From Guopingia tenuis (GTDB lineage: Bacteria; Bacillota; Clostridia; Christensenellales; Christensenellaceae), in assembly GCF_014384805.1 (NCBI RefSeq), contig NZ_JACRSS010000003.1, positions 256,792 through 320,791 on the forward strand: a DNA stretch of 64,000 bases, read 5' to 3'. Positions 15,944 to 23,294 of the stretch are shown here, piece after piece. The stretch's first letter is position 1. Every line of letters begins with the position of its first letter. The notes beneath the pieces were generated by a model. It ran no database searches, was not told where the DNA came from, and saw only the letters and a list, made by a program, of their open reading frames with translations. The position numbers and the translations under genes are program-made.

Positions 15944-16354
15944 TTATTCCAAAAATGGGGGCTGTTCCGTCTCTTCTCTAACCCGTTCTTTCAAGGCCAA
16001 CAATCTTTCCTTTTCCCGCACCTTCTGCACACACTGCATCCGCTTTTGCCAGCTTCTCCGCTCTTCCCGCAGAAGAGATATCGCTCTTTCCACTACAGTC
16101 CGTGCCCCATCCTGTTCCATCCTCTCCCGATAGAGCTGCAAGAACATCCGGCGCCCTGTCCGTTCCATCACCGGATCCTGCGTCGTCATCAGCATTACGG
16201 GCAGCAGCTCCTCATATCCCGCAAAATAATCTACCTCCAACTCCCGCAGCAGGTCATTATATGTAAACCGCTCATAGGGCATACATAACATTTCTAAATT
16301 CAAAATCCCTTCCAGCAGCAGTTTCTCGCCTTCCTTTTTCCCGTTATTTTTCAT
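15944..16354 (-). CDS. Orphan 136-residue protein, left-module copy
   Basis: Start ATG 16354 with AAGGAGA 8 bases upstream. 136 residues, soluble, no signal peptide or membrane segment; N-terminal part has LEMLCMPYERFTYNDLLREL, the C-terminal half is a charged helical stretch rich in Arg/Glu (VERAISLLREERRSWQKRM..) that looks coiled-coil. I do not recognise the family. The right-module copy differs by a single residue (Ala/Thr) over the last ~122 residues but has a different first ~12. Divergently transcribed from the XRE gene across a shared operator-bearing gap, so it is probably the regulator's target. Confidence 0.75.
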   Translation of the reverse strand: MKNNGKKEGEKLLLEGILNLEMLCMPYERFTYNDLLRELEVDYFAGYEELLPVMLMTTQDPVMERTGRRMFLQLYRERMEQDGARTVVERAISLLREERRSWQKRMQCVQKVREKERLLALKERVREETEQPPFLE

Positions 16355-16376
16355 CTGTTTGTCTCCTTTCTAACAG

Positions 16377-16446
16377 GTTACTCGTTAGCACCTATTTTAT
16401 TATACTTTGGCTATATAATCAAGAAGAAAATGTGCTAATTGGTCAC
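16377..16446. promoter_or_regulatory. Divergent promoter/operator region, left module
   Basis: Two copies of a 15-base element in inverted orientation: GTTACTCGTTAGCAC (16377-16391) and GTGCTAATTGGTCAC (16432-16446), centres 55 bases apart. Between them lie back-to-back -10 elements: TATAAT on the plus strand (16414-16419) for the XRE gene and TATAAT on the minus strand (16398-16403) for the orphan gene; -35 boxes are weak. Each operator therefore lies just downstream of one -10, where a bound repressor would block it. Confidence 0.6.
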
Positions 16447-16468
16447 TTTTTTATCAGGGAGGATTGCC

Positions 16469-16717
16469 ATGAAAGGTTTAATTTTGCAAAATGTAAGTTT
16501 ACAAACGAATCTGAGAAGATTACGGGCGTCTGCCGGACTTTCCCAAAGAGAGTTGACAGCTAAAATGAATTTGCTCGGAAGTACTATCGATAGAAATACT
16601 TATACGAAAATTGAATTAGGTACACGCAATATTAAAGTAACAGATTTGGTCGCATTGCAGCAGATCTATAAAGTAGATTTTGGTGAGTTTTTCAAAGGCA
16701 TCGCCCCTCACGAATGA
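16469..16717 (+). CDS. Small XRE-family regulator, left-module copy
   Basis: 82 residues from ATG 16469 (GGGAGG 7 bases upstream); an earlier in-frame start would lie in the operator. HTH core at ~12-70: LRRLRASAGLSQRELTAKM, then a turn with GSTIDRNTYTKIELGTRNI, and a C-terminal QQIYKVDFGEFFKGIAPHE. Compared with the right-module regulator the C-terminal ~30 residues are almost the same, but the helices that would contact DNA differ at most positions, matching the different operator sequences. No effector domain, so a simple DNA-bound repressor/antirepressor type is likely. Confidence 0.85.
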   Translation: MKGLILQNVSLQTNLRRLRASAGLSQRELTAKMNLLGSTIDRNTYTKIELGTRNIKVTDLVALQQIYKVDFGEFFKGIAPHE

Positions 16718-16740
16718 TCGGATTGCCGCCCAAACCTCAC

Positions 16741-16811
16741 CCCGCAGATGCGAAAGCATCTGCCCAAAGGTTTTTGGGGTGCGGGGGATTTTTTTAAAAA
16801 TCCCCTGCGGT
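16741..16811. repeat. Two-hairpin palindromic repeat, unit A1
   Basis: GCAGATGC-GAAA-GCATCTGC (16744-16763) then CCAAAGGTTTTTGGGGTGCG and GGGGATTTTT-TT-AAAAATCCCC. The first loop is GAAA, a GNRA tetraloop in this reading. Together with A2 it fills the 345-base gene-free stretch 16718-17062. Confidence 0.8.
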
Positions 16812-16915
16812 CTTCCTGCGGCATTAACCGAAAAACGATAGAAAGTGCCGGCCGCTTTCCGGCTTCCTTGCCATGCCGCTCTTTCCCGCAGACGAGTGGC
16901 GCCGTCTAAGCCCCA

Positions 16916-16995
16916 CCCTGCAGATGCGGAAGCATCTGCCCAAAAGTTTTTGGGGTGCGGGGGATTTTTCAAAAATCCCCTGCGACCTTCCCGCG
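16916..16995. repeat. Two-hairpin palindromic repeat, unit A2
   Basis: Same plan as A1, with loop GGAA (also GNRA) in GCAGATGC-GGAA-GCATCTGC and a one-base loop in GGGGATTTTTCAAAAATCCCC. A ~90-base spacer between A1 and A2 (with GCCGGCCGCTTTCCGGC) is also repeated, inverted, between A3 and A4. Confidence 0.8.
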
Positions 16996-17021
16996 CCCAT
17001 CTTCTCCATTTTTTCTTTTGC

Positions 17022-17050
17022 AAAAAAACGGGGCGCATTTCTGCGCCCCG
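17022..17050 (-). terminator. Terminator of the frlB-frlD unit
   Basis: Minus strand GGGGCGCAGAAATGCGCCCCG followed by TTTTTTT, 13 bases after the kinase stop. Confidence 0.9.
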
Positions 17051-17062
17051 CCGCGGTTTATC

Positions 17063-17893
17063 CTATTCCAAATACCCCTTCAGCGGCGCGGGATATCCGA
17101 TGCCGCCATAGTGAGTGCAGGTTTCGGCCGCCCGGTCGGCGGCAAAGGAAAGCGCCTGCTCCATGCTGCCCGAGCGGCTGTATTCCGTCAAAAAGCCGGC
17201 GATAAAGGAATCGCCCGCGCCCATCGTATCCACGACCTGCACCTTGCGGACGGGCTGTTCAAATATCTGCCCGTTTCGAGAAAAAACAGCCGGTTGGCCG
17301 CCCCGGGTCACGCCGACGATTTCGCAGCCCAGCGCATGGGCCCGGCGGATAAGATCGTGAATTTCCGCCTCCTCCATATGGGAACCGGAGAAGAAGGCAT
17401 AGCGGATATAGGGGCAGACCTGCTCCATATACTGGGGAGTATGGATATCCGAAAAGTCAAAGGAAATATCGCATTGCTCCCGGATGCGGGGAAGCTCGGT
17501 CTCCAAAAAGGAATAACAACTGGTGTGGCAGAGATCAAACCCAGCCATATAGTCCCAGTCCGGCTGGATAAACTTGAGGGAAACAACGTTTTGGCAGGTA
17601 TAGAAAAATTTCTTGCTGAACAGCCGGTCTCCCTCCGGGCTCAGCGTGATGATGGGCTGCCCGGAGACGCCGTAAAACCGGCGGCAACGAGAAATATCCA
17701 CATTTTCTTTGCGCAGCACGCGGCGGATATGGGCGGCCTTGTCGTCGTCGCCGAAGATCCCCAGATAGGCCACCTGCCCGATGCCGTTCCGCCGGCAGTT
17801 CACCGCCACATTGACGGCATTTCCGCCGGGATAGAATTTCCGCTGGTATAGATAACAGTCGGCCACGTTGTCGCCGATACAGAGTAGACGCAT
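17063..17893 (-). CDS. frlD: PfkB-family sugar kinase, fructoselysine 6-kinase-like
   Basis: 276 residues. PfkB/ribokinase fold: N-terminal GDNVADCYLYQRKFYPGGNAVNVAV with the substrate GG motif, and the C-terminal signature DTMGAGDSFIAGFL with catalytic Asp and the anion hole. The N-terminus and overall length match FrlD, which phosphorylates fructoselysine at C6 before FrlB splits it to glucose-6-phosphate and lysine. The neighbour upstream is a FrlB-like SIS protein, supporting an Amadori-product role; the exact amino group donor (lysine, asparagine or other) cannot be told. RBS GAAGGAG before ATG. Confidence 0.8.
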   Translation of the reverse strand: MRLLCIGDNVADCYLYQRKFYPGGNAVNVAVNCRRNGIGQVAYLGIFGDDDKAAHIRRVLRKENVDISRCRRFYGVSGQPIITLSPEGDRLFSKKFFYTCQNVVSLKFIQPDWDYMAGFDLCHTSCYSFLETELPRIREQCDISFDFSDIHTPQYMEQVCPYIRYAFFSGSHMEEAEIHDLIRRAHALGCEIVGVTRGGQPAVFSRNGQIFEQPVRKVQVVDTMGAGDSFIAGFLTEYSRSGSMEQALSFAADRAAETCTHYGGIGYPAPLKGYLE

Positions 17894-17931
17894 AATCCTT
17901 CTCCTTCTTTTATAAAGCCTGCGGGGGGAAC

Positions 17932-17961
17932 CGGAAAGAAAACAGCCTGGATTTTCCAGGC
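17932..17961 (-). terminator. Terminator-like hairpin between frlB and frlD (second)
   Basis: Minus strand GCCTGG-AAAAT-CCAGGC followed by TGTTTTCTTT. It is nested in a longer possible pairing between GGGGGATC upstream and GTTCCCCCC downstream, i.e. the hairpin sits inside a larger stem just before the frlD ribosome site. Confidence 0.5.
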
Positions 17962-18035
17962 CGATCCCCCTGATCCTCGGCGGGAAATCTCCTGCCTGTG
18001 CTGCGGCCGCGCCCCTCCCGGCTGTTTTTTCCTAC

Positions 18036-18073
18036 AAAAGAGCGCCGCCGGAAGTGTTTTTCCGCCGGCGCCC
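18036..18073 (-). terminator. Terminator-like hairpin between frlB and frlD (first)
   Basis: Minus strand GCGCCGGCGGAA / TTCCGGCGGCGC with one mismatch in 12 pairs, then TTTT; 22 bases after the frlB stop. With the second hairpin it should reduce frlD transcription relative to frlB. Confidence 0.55.
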
Positions 18074-18094
18074 ATGATATCTCTGGAACCGCTT

Positions 18095-19087
18095 TTAGTA
18101 TTCCATTCTCCACATATACCGCCGCACCGTGAACATATGGCCGCGATAGTCTGCCAGCCAGGAGGCATGCAGCCGCAGAACCGCCGTAAGGACGATGTTG
18201 GCATAGTATACCTTACTGGTTTCCGCCATATCCATCATATCGAATTCCGCGCAGTCGATGGTCAGCACGTCATCGCAGAACTTGCGGCAGAAGGCCTCCG
18301 CCCGCTCGTCCAGATAGCGGCAGTCGTCCACACCCTTGACGATGATGAACGGCGTATCGAAATCCGTCATTTCAAAGGGGCCATGGAAATATTCGCCGGA
18401 ATGGATGGCCTGGGATTTGAGCCACTGCATCTCCATCATGAGGCACATGGAATAGATATAGACCGCGCCATAGCTGCTGCCGCTGGCCATGGTGTAGTAT
18501 ACGCCGTCGAAACGCTTGTGGGCTCGGGCATAGTTGTTGGCTCTCTGATCCCAATCTTTGCGGTTTTTCGCCACGACAGCGCCCACCTTATGGATATCCT
18601 CCATCGCCTTTTCATATTTTGCGGCTTCCTCGCCGTTGAATTCCTTCAAAAGGCCGAACATGAAATAATAAAGGGAGGCTTCCTTACCATCGGACATATC
18701 GATATCGTCGCCCCATTCATAGTGGAAGGAGATATCCGCTTCCTTTTCCAGGGGAGCGCCCGCCGCCGCGATATCCATAAAGGAGATGACCAGCGCGCCC
18801 TTCTCCCGGGCCAGCTTTGTGGCCGCCACGGTCTCGGGAGTGGAGCCGGAATGCGAACAGGTCACGACTACGCTTTCTTCGCCAAGCGATTTGGGGGTTG
18901 CATAGTTAAATTCATTGGCCGTGATCGCCGTTGTGGGCATTTCGGTTTCCCGGTTTAAATAAAACTCCACCGGCTTGAACACGGCAAAAGATGCGCCGCA
19001 TCCGACAAGATAGACATGGTTGATGGTTTTTTTCTCCTCCACAGCATGGATCGCTGCCTGGATCTCCGCCATACGTTCTTTTTTCAT
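18095..19087 (-). CDS. frlB: SIS-domain sugar-amine deglycase, FrlB-like
   Basis: 330 residues from ATG 19087 with GGGAGG upstream. Two SIS (sugar isomerase) domains: VYLVGCGASFAVFKPVEF and VVTCSHSGSTPETVAATKLA in the first, SGSSYGAVYIYSMCLMMEM and HSGEYFHGPFEMTDFDTPF in the second, with the catalytic-region Glu-His pattern (SGEYFHGP) shared with FrlB and GlmS. The C-terminal RRYMWRMEY resembles the FrlB tail. Likely splits a phosphorylated Amadori compound into glucose-6-phosphate and an amine; a related glucosamine- or other ketosamine-specific enzyme is the alternative. No dedicated transporter or regulator gene is next to it. Confidence 0.8.
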   Translation of the reverse strand: MKKERMAEIQAAIHAVEEKKTINHVYLVGCGASFAVFKPVEFYLNRETEMPTTAITANEFNYATPKSLGEESVVVTCSHSGSTPETVAATKLAREKGALVISFMDIAAAGAPLEKEADISFHYEWGDDIDMSDGKEASLYYFMFGLLKEFNGEEAAKYEKAMEDIHKVGAVVAKNRKDWDQRANNYARAHKRFDGVYYTMASGSSYGAVYIYSMCLMMEMQWLKSQAIHSGEYFHGPFEMTDFDTPFIIVKGVDDCRYLDERAEAFCRKFCDDVLTIDCAEFDMMDMAETSKVYYANIVLTAVLRLHASWLADYRGHMFTVRRYMWRMEY

Positions 19088-19148
19088 GAGTACCTCCCAA
19101 AATTTGAATTCATTCCTTATGTAATTTTTCCCTTCACTTGACACCCTC

Positions 19149-19176
19149 ATTATATCGGAGCCAGGAAACTTGTCAA
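19149..19176 (-). promoter_or_regulatory. Sigma-A promoter of frlB
   Basis: Consensus TTGACA (19171-19176), 16-base spacer, TATAAT (19149-19154). A TGTCAA (minus strand) follows at 19138-19143, forming an inverted repeat with the -35 that could be an operator half-site pair. Confidence 0.75.
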
Positions 19177-19455
19177 CCCCTTTTCCATAAAGCCGGACAA
19201 ACCGCCGGAAATATATTTTATCGTTCATACTGGTTCCTTGCCGCGCCGGAATATTCCCGGGCAGGTCAATTGAAGGCAGAATTATTTTTAGCAGAAGATT
19301 ATTCTTTCTTACAGCTCTGTTCTCCAGCAGGGCCGAATTCACCGCCCCGGATTCTCCGGCAAATCCAGTATCCTTTGTTTTGCAGAAGCGGAGAGAAAAT
19401 CCTTTTCTTTGCCGGATATTCCCCATTTTTCTGTGGATTTTCCCTCTCTCCTTCC
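19177..19455. other. Gene-free stretch between divergent frlB and feoA promoters
   Basis: Together with the promoters this makes a 448-base gap (19088-19535). Open frames here have no ribosome site, no recognisable domain and overlap the promoters. I see no stable RNA structure or repeat. Confidence 0.4.
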
Positions 19456-19501
19456 TTGACAGGCGCGAGGCCAAACTATAGACTATTATTAAGATATAAT
19501 A
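19456..19501 (+). promoter_or_regulatory. Candidate promoter and iron-regulator site of feoAB
   Basis: TTGACA (19456-19461) with TATAGA 15 bases downstream, then TATTAT-(6)-ATAATA (19484-19501), an AT-rich inverted repeat of the kind bound by Fur/DtxR-like repressors. The assignment to an iron regulator rests only on the downstream genes. Confidence 0.4.
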
Positions 19502-19535
19502 AAAGTATGAATCTGCATATAAACGAGGTATATTC

Positions 19536-19772
19536 ATGACGTTAGACGATTTGCATATGGGAAAGAGCGGCGTAATTTTAACCGTTGGCGGCGAGGGTGC
19601 GCTGCGCCGGCGGCTTCTCGATATGGGGCTTACGCCAAAAACCCATGTTTTTGTCCGCAAGGTAGCGCCGCTGGGCGACCCCATCGAGGTATGCCTTCGG
19701 GGATATGAACTGACGCTCCGCAAGGACGACGCCCGTAAAATTGAGGTATGTCCGGAGGAGGACGCGCAATGA
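19536..19772 (+). CDS. feoA: Ferrous iron transport protein A (SH3-like)
   Basis: 78 residues, single SH3-like beta-barrel: LDDLHMGKSGVILTVGGEGALRRRLLDMGL then VAPLGDPIEVCLRGYELTLRKDDA, the standard FeoA pattern. Cytosolic partner that modulates FeoB. Its stop overlaps the feoB start in ATGA. Confidence 0.93.
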   Translation: MTLDDLHMGKSGVILTVGGEGALRRRLLDMGLTPKTHVFVRKVAPLGDPIEVCLRGYELTLRKDDARKIEVCPEEDAQ

Positions 19773-21772
19773 TCTTTGCTCTCATCGGAAACCAGAACTG
19801 CGGCAAGACGACCCTTTTTAACCAGCTCACCGGCAGTAACCAGCATGTGGGAAACTTCCCGGGCGTCACGGTGGAGCGCAAGGAGGGCGTCATCAAAAAG
19901 CACCCGGATATGATCGTGGTGGATCTGCCGGGGATTTATTCCCTCTCTCCCTATACGTCGGAAGAGGTTGTCACCCGGGATTTTCTTTTGAAGGATAAGC
20001 CCGACGGCATCATCAATATTGTGGACGCCACCAACATCGAGCGGAATCTCTATCTTTCCCTGCAGCTTATGGAGCTGAATATTCCCATGGTGCTGGCCCT
20101 CAACATGATGGACGAGGTTCGGGCAAACAATGGCTCCATCGATATCAGGCAGCTGTCCGAAGAACTGGGCGTGCCCTGCGTTCCCATTTCAGCCAGCAAA
20201 AACGAAGGAATTCACGAGCTGATCCACAAGGCAAGGGACATCGCAAAAGAGAAAATTCCGCCCCGGCGGCAGGATTTCTGCCGCGGCCCGGTGCATAAAG
20301 CCATCCATGCCCTGGCCCATCTGATTGAGGACCACGCCGAGGCCATCGGCGTCCCGCCGCGATTTGCCGCGACAAAGCTGGTGGAGGGCGACGAGCCCAC
20401 CATCAATGCCCTGAAAATCAACGAAAACGAAAAGGATATCATCGGCCATGTGGTGAAGGAAATGGAGACCGAGCTGGGAACCGACCGGGAGGCCGCCCTC
20501 GCCGACATGCGCTATGAATTTATCGAAGGGGTATGTAAAAAAGCCGTTCACAAGGCCGAGCAGACGAGGGAACAGGCCAGATCCATCAAGCTAGATCGGA
20601 TTCTCACCCACAAAATCTGGTCCATCCCCATTTTTTTGGGCATCATGTTCACGATTTTCTGGCTCACCTTCGGCGTCATCGGCTCCACCCTGAGCGATTG
20701 GTTCGCCGAGGGGATTTCCTGGTTCACCGCCGTGGTGGATGGATGGCTTACGGCCGGCGGCGTCAACGCCACCATCCATTCCCTGATCATCGATGGGATT
20801 TTTGCCGGCGTGGGCAGCGTTCTCTCCTTCCTGCCCATCATCGTGGTGCTGTTCTTCTTCCTGTCTCTGTTGGAGGACAGCGGCTATATGGCCCGGGTGG
20901 CCTTCATCATGGATAAGCTGCTGCGAAAAATCGGCCTTTCGGGGCGTTCCTTCGTCCCCATGCTCATCGGATTCGGCTGTTCGGTTCCCGCCATCATGGC
21001 GACCCGGACGCTGGCCAGCGAGCGAGACCGCCGCATGACCATCCTCTTGACGCCCTTCATGTCGTGCAGCGCCAAGCTGCCGATCTATGCCGTGTTTACC
21101 ATGGCTTTTTTCAAGGAAAATCAGGCGTTTGTGATGATCGGGCTCTATGTTTTCGGCATACTCATGGGGATTCTCTCGGGGCTTCTGTTTAAAAAGACGC
21201 TGTTCCGGGGCGAGCCGGTGCCCTTTGTTATGGAACTGCCGGCCTATCGCCTGCCTTCGGCTAAAAATGTGACGCTGCATATGTGGGAGAAGGCCAAGGA
21301 CTTCATCAAAAAAGCATTTACCATCATCTTCATCGCCACTCTTGTCATCTGGTTCCTCCAGAGCTTTGATTTCCGGTTCAATCTGGTGAGTGACAGCTCG
21401 ACCAGTATGCTGGCCGCCATCGGGCGCTTCCTGTCCCCCATTTTTGCCCCCCTGGGCTTTGCGGACTGGCGGGCCTCCACAGCGCTCATCACCGGGCTTA
21501 CAGCCAAAGAAGCCGTGGTCAGCACCTTCGGCGTGCTCTTCGGCGTGACCCAGGCAGAGCTGCCCGCGGCGCTGGGACAGATTTTCACGCCCCTGGCGGC
21601 GCTTTCTTTCCTGGCTTTCACGCTGCTCTATACGCCCTGCGTGGCCGCCATCAACGCCGCCCGGCAGGAGCTTGGAAGCTGGAAAGCCACGGCCGGGCTG
21701 ATCGTCTATCAGCTGGTCATCGCCTGGATCGCGGCCTTTGCCGTCTATCATATCGGGCTGCTGTTCGTGTAG
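19769..21772 (+). CDS. feoB: Ferrous iron transporter FeoB (GTPase permease)
   Basis: 667 residues from ATG 19769, chosen for GGAGGAGG 6 bases upstream and the four-base overlap with feoA; an earlier in-frame GTG lacks support. N-terminal G domain: GNQNCGKTTLFNQLTG (G1), DLPGIYSLSPYTSEE (G3), NMMDE (G4), SASKNEG (G5); then the helical FeoI domain and a membrane domain from ~280 with Gate motifs (GFGCSVPAIMATRT and LTPFMSCSAKLPIYAVF) and FeoB-type C-terminal helices including TGLTAKEAVVSTFGVLFG. Imports Fe(II) across the cytoplasmic membrane. Confidence 0.97.
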   Translation: MIFALIGNQNCGKTTLFNQLTGSNQHVGNFPGVTVERKEGVIKKHPDMIVVDLPGIYSLSPYTSEEVVTRDFLLKDKPDGIINIVDATNIERNLYLSLQLMELNIPMVLALNMMDEVRANNGSIDIRQLSEELGVPCVPISASKNEGIHELIHKARDIAKEKIPPRRQDFCRGPVHKAIHALAHLIEDHAEAIGVPPRFAATKLVEGDEPTINALKINENEKDIIGHVVKEMETELGTDREAALADMRYEFIEGVCKKAVHKAEQTREQARSIKLDRILTHKIWSIPIFLGIMFTIFWLTFGVIGSTLSDWFAEGISWFTAVVDGWLTAGGVNATIHSLIIDGIFAGVGSVLSFLPIIVVLFFFLSLLEDSGYMARVAFIMDKLLRKIGLSGRSFVPMLIGFGCSVPAIMATRTLASERDRRMTILLTPFMSCSAKLPIYAVFTMAFFKENQAFVMIGLYVFGILMGILSGLLFKKTLFRGEPVPFVMELPAYRLPSAKNVTLHMWEKAKDFIKKAFTIIFIATLVIWFLQSFDFRFNLVSDSSTSMLAAIGRFLSPIFAPLGFADWRASTALITGLTAKEAVVSTFGVLFGVTQAELPAALGQIFTPLAALSFLAFTLLYTPCVAAINAARQELGSWKATAGLIVYQLVIAWIAAFAVYHIGLLFV

Positions 21773-21781
21773 GTGAAGCAT

Positions 21782-21958
21782 ATGAATGCAATCGATATTT
21801 TCCTTCTGGCGGGTATCGCTGTCTGCCTGGGCTTGGCTTGGCATTACCGTAAAAGCGGACGCTGCTGCGGCGACTGTGAAAAATGTCAGAAAAAGGACAA
21901 ATGTACGAAACCGGAAAATCCCCATGACAGCGGGGATACTTCCGGCAGTGAAAAATAG
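21782..21958 (+). CDS. FeoB-associated Cys-rich membrane protein
   Basis: 58 residues from ATG 21782 (a GTG at 21773, directly after the feoB stop, is an alternative). One N-terminal membrane helix IDIFLLAGIAVCLGLAW followed by RCCGDCEKCQKKDKC, five Cys in a short tail, then a polar end. This is the small protein commonly encoded after feoB in Clostridia; it may pass iron to or from the channel, but its function is not established. Confidence 0.85.
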   Translation: MNAIDIFLLAGIAVCLGLAWHYRKSGRCCGDCEKCQKKDKCTKPENPHDSGDTSGSEK

Positions 21959-21961
21959 ACA

Positions 21962-22013
21962 TTGACAGTTTTTTGTTTATATTGTATGCTGTTTTTGTGA
22001 ATTAGTCACAAAA
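21962..22013 (+). promoter_or_regulatory. Promoter and palindromic operator of the aldolase gene
   Basis: TTGACA (21962-21967), 17-base spacer, TATGCT (21985-21990), then a perfect inverted repeat TTTTGTGA-ATTAG-TCACAAAA over the expected transcription start (21993-22013). The arms resemble a Rex box (TTGTGA..TCACAA) but the spacer is 5 instead of 6 bases; the cognate regulator is unknown. Confidence 0.7.
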
Positions 22014-22042
22014 TAGACTCTATAAAAAGGAAGGTTTTTCCC

Positions 22043-22720
22043 ATGCGTTACATGATCGACACCGCTAACATTGAAGAGATCAAAGACATCATCGAGTTCT
22101 TTCCCATCGAGGGCGTGACCACCAACCCCACGCTGGTTTCCAAGGAAAAGATGGATTTCAAAACCCTGGTTACCGGCATCCGGGACGTGATCGGCCCCGA
22201 CCGCGTATTTTTTGTGCAGCTCAGAGGCGACACCGCCGAGGAAATGATTGAGGAGGCCCGGGCGCTGAAAAAGCTCATCGGCGACAACTATGTGGCCAAA
22301 ATCCCCATGGGCCGGGCGGGCCTCAAGGCCGTGATGACCCTTTCCAAGGAGATGCCCTGCTGCGTGACCGCGATCTGCTCCCGGCAGCAGGCTATGCTGG
22401 CGGCCCGGGCAGGAGCCAGCTTTGTTGCGCCTTATGTCAACCGTCTGGACAACATCGGCGCGGGCGGCGTGGAAATTGCCTGCGATATCGCCGGAATGCT
22501 TGACCATTATGGCCTGCCCTGCGAGGTCGTTGGCGCCAGCTTCAAGAATGTCGATCAGGTGCAGGAATGCGCCATGGGCGGTTGCCATGTGGTGACCCTG
22601 AAGGCCGAAATGTTCGACATGCTGGCGGGCCATCCGCTGACGGATTCTGGCATTGCCGGGTTCGACAAGGACTGGAAGGCGTTCTACGGCGAGAACAAAA
22701 TCCTCGATCTGCTGAAGTAA
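22043..22720 (+). CDS. fsa: Transaldolase-family fructose-6-phosphate aldolase
   Basis: 225 residues, the short (MipB/TalC) transaldolase form. MIDTANIEEIKDI, GVTTNPTLVSKE, the Schiff-base Lys in VAKIPMGRAGLKA, VTAICSRQQAMLAARAG, APYVNRLDNIG and the C-terminal GVDxD-like GIAGFDKDWKAF. Either cleaves fructose-6-phosphate to dihydroxyacetone and glyceraldehyde-3-phosphate or acts as a transaldolase; residues decisive for this were not separable by eye. Single-gene unit between its own promoter/operator and terminator. Confidence 0.88.
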   Translation: MRYMIDTANIEEIKDIIEFFPIEGVTTNPTLVSKEKMDFKTLVTGIRDVIGPDRVFFVQLRGDTAEEMIEEARALKKLIGDNYVAKIPMGRAGLKAVMTLSKEMPCCVTAICSRQQAMLAARAGASFVAPYVNRLDNIGAGGVEIACDIAGMLDHYGLPCEVVGASFKNVDQVQECAMGGCHVVTLKAEMFDMLAGHPLTDSGIAGFDKDWKAFYGENKILDLLK

Positions 22721-22735
22721 TCTTCTGCACCGCTG

Positions 22736-22764
22736 CGGCACGGAGCATTCCGTGCCGTTTTTTT
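22736..22764 (+). terminator. Terminator of the aldolase gene
   Basis: CGGCACGG-AGCATT-CCGTGCCG followed by T7, 15 bases after the stop. Confidence 0.92.
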
Positions 22765-22775
22765 GTTTAAGGCCG

Positions 22776-22853
22776 CGGGAAGGCCGCAGGGGATTTTTAA
22801 AAAAATCCCCCGCACCCCAAAAATCTTTGGGCAGATGCTTTCGCATCTGCGGG
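22776..22853. repeat. Two-hairpin palindromic repeat, unit A3
   Basis: GGGGATTTTTAAAAAAATCCCC hairpin, CGCACCCCAAAAATCTTTGGG linker region, GCAGATGC-TTTC-GCATCTGC. Opposite orientation to A1/A2. With A4 it fills the 314-base gene-free stretch after the aldolase terminator. Confidence 0.8.
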
Positions 22854-22950
22854 ATGGGGATTGCGCGGCGCCACTCGTCTGCGGGAAAAAGCGGCATGGC
22901 AAGGAAGCCGGAAAGCGGCCGGCATTTTCTGCTGTTTTCTGTTTAAGGCT

Positions 22951-23026
22951 ACGGGAAGGCCGCAGGGGATTTTTGAAAAAATCCCCCGCACCCCAAAAAC
23001 GGGCAGATGCTTTCGCATCTGCGGGG
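22951..23026. repeat. Two-hairpin palindromic repeat, unit A4
   Basis: Same plan as A3 but the linker is shortened: CCCCAAAAAC runs directly into GGGCAGATGC, lacking the TTTT of the other units. Ends 8 bases from the XRE stop. Confidence 0.8.
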
Positions 23027-23034
23027 CAGTCCGG

Positions 23035-23280
23035 TCATTCTTGGGGCGCGATACCCTTGAAAAATTCACCAAAGTCTACTTTATAGATTTGCTGCAAAAT
23101 TATAAGATCAGAAATTTTGATATTGCGAGTACCTAATTCAATCATGGAATAAGCACTGCGAGAAATAGAGCTACCATAAGTTTGCATCTTATAAACTAAA
23201 TCGGCCTGAGAAAGCTTCTTTTGCGTCCGCAGCCTTTTCAAATTATCCCCAAAACTGATGTCTTGTATCAATTTTTCCAT
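23035..23280 (-). CDS. Small XRE-family regulator, right-module copy
   Basis: 81 residues from ATG 23280 with AAGGGAG upstream. HTH region LKRLRTQKKLSQADLVYKM then GSSISRSAYSMIELGTRNI, ending QQIYKVDFGEFFKGIAPQE. The last third matches the left-module regulator almost residue for residue while the recognition helices differ; overall about half of the positions agree. Divergent from the orphan gene; likely represses both promoters from the operators at 23295-23366. Confidence 0.85.
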   Translation of the reverse strand: MEKLIQDISFGDNLKRLRTQKKLSQADLVYKMQTYGSSISRSAYSMIELGTRNIKISDLIILQQIYKVDFGEFFKGIAPQE

Positions 23281-23294
23281 AAAAATCTCCCTTC

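Larger units (their letters stand above)
15646..16995. repeat. Left copy of the mirror-image module (inverted relative to 22774-23965)
   Basis: Contains, left to right, a short segment (15646-15706) matching the outer end of the right copy, two palindromic repeat units, the 136-residue orphan gene, the divergent XRE gene and two more palindromic units. Reverse-complement identity to the right copy is near perfect across the orphan gene and its downstream flank (three substitutions seen in ~370 bases) and falls away through the XRE gene. No transposase or integrase is present. Confidence 0.85.

Noticed and set aside
15646..17000. Insertion sequence
   Set aside because: No transposase-like frame, no target-site duplication that I could see, and two opposite copies differ in the number of palindromic units.
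19138..19539. 133-codon plus-strand frame before feoA
   Set aside because: It covers both divergent promoters, has no ribosome site and no domain.
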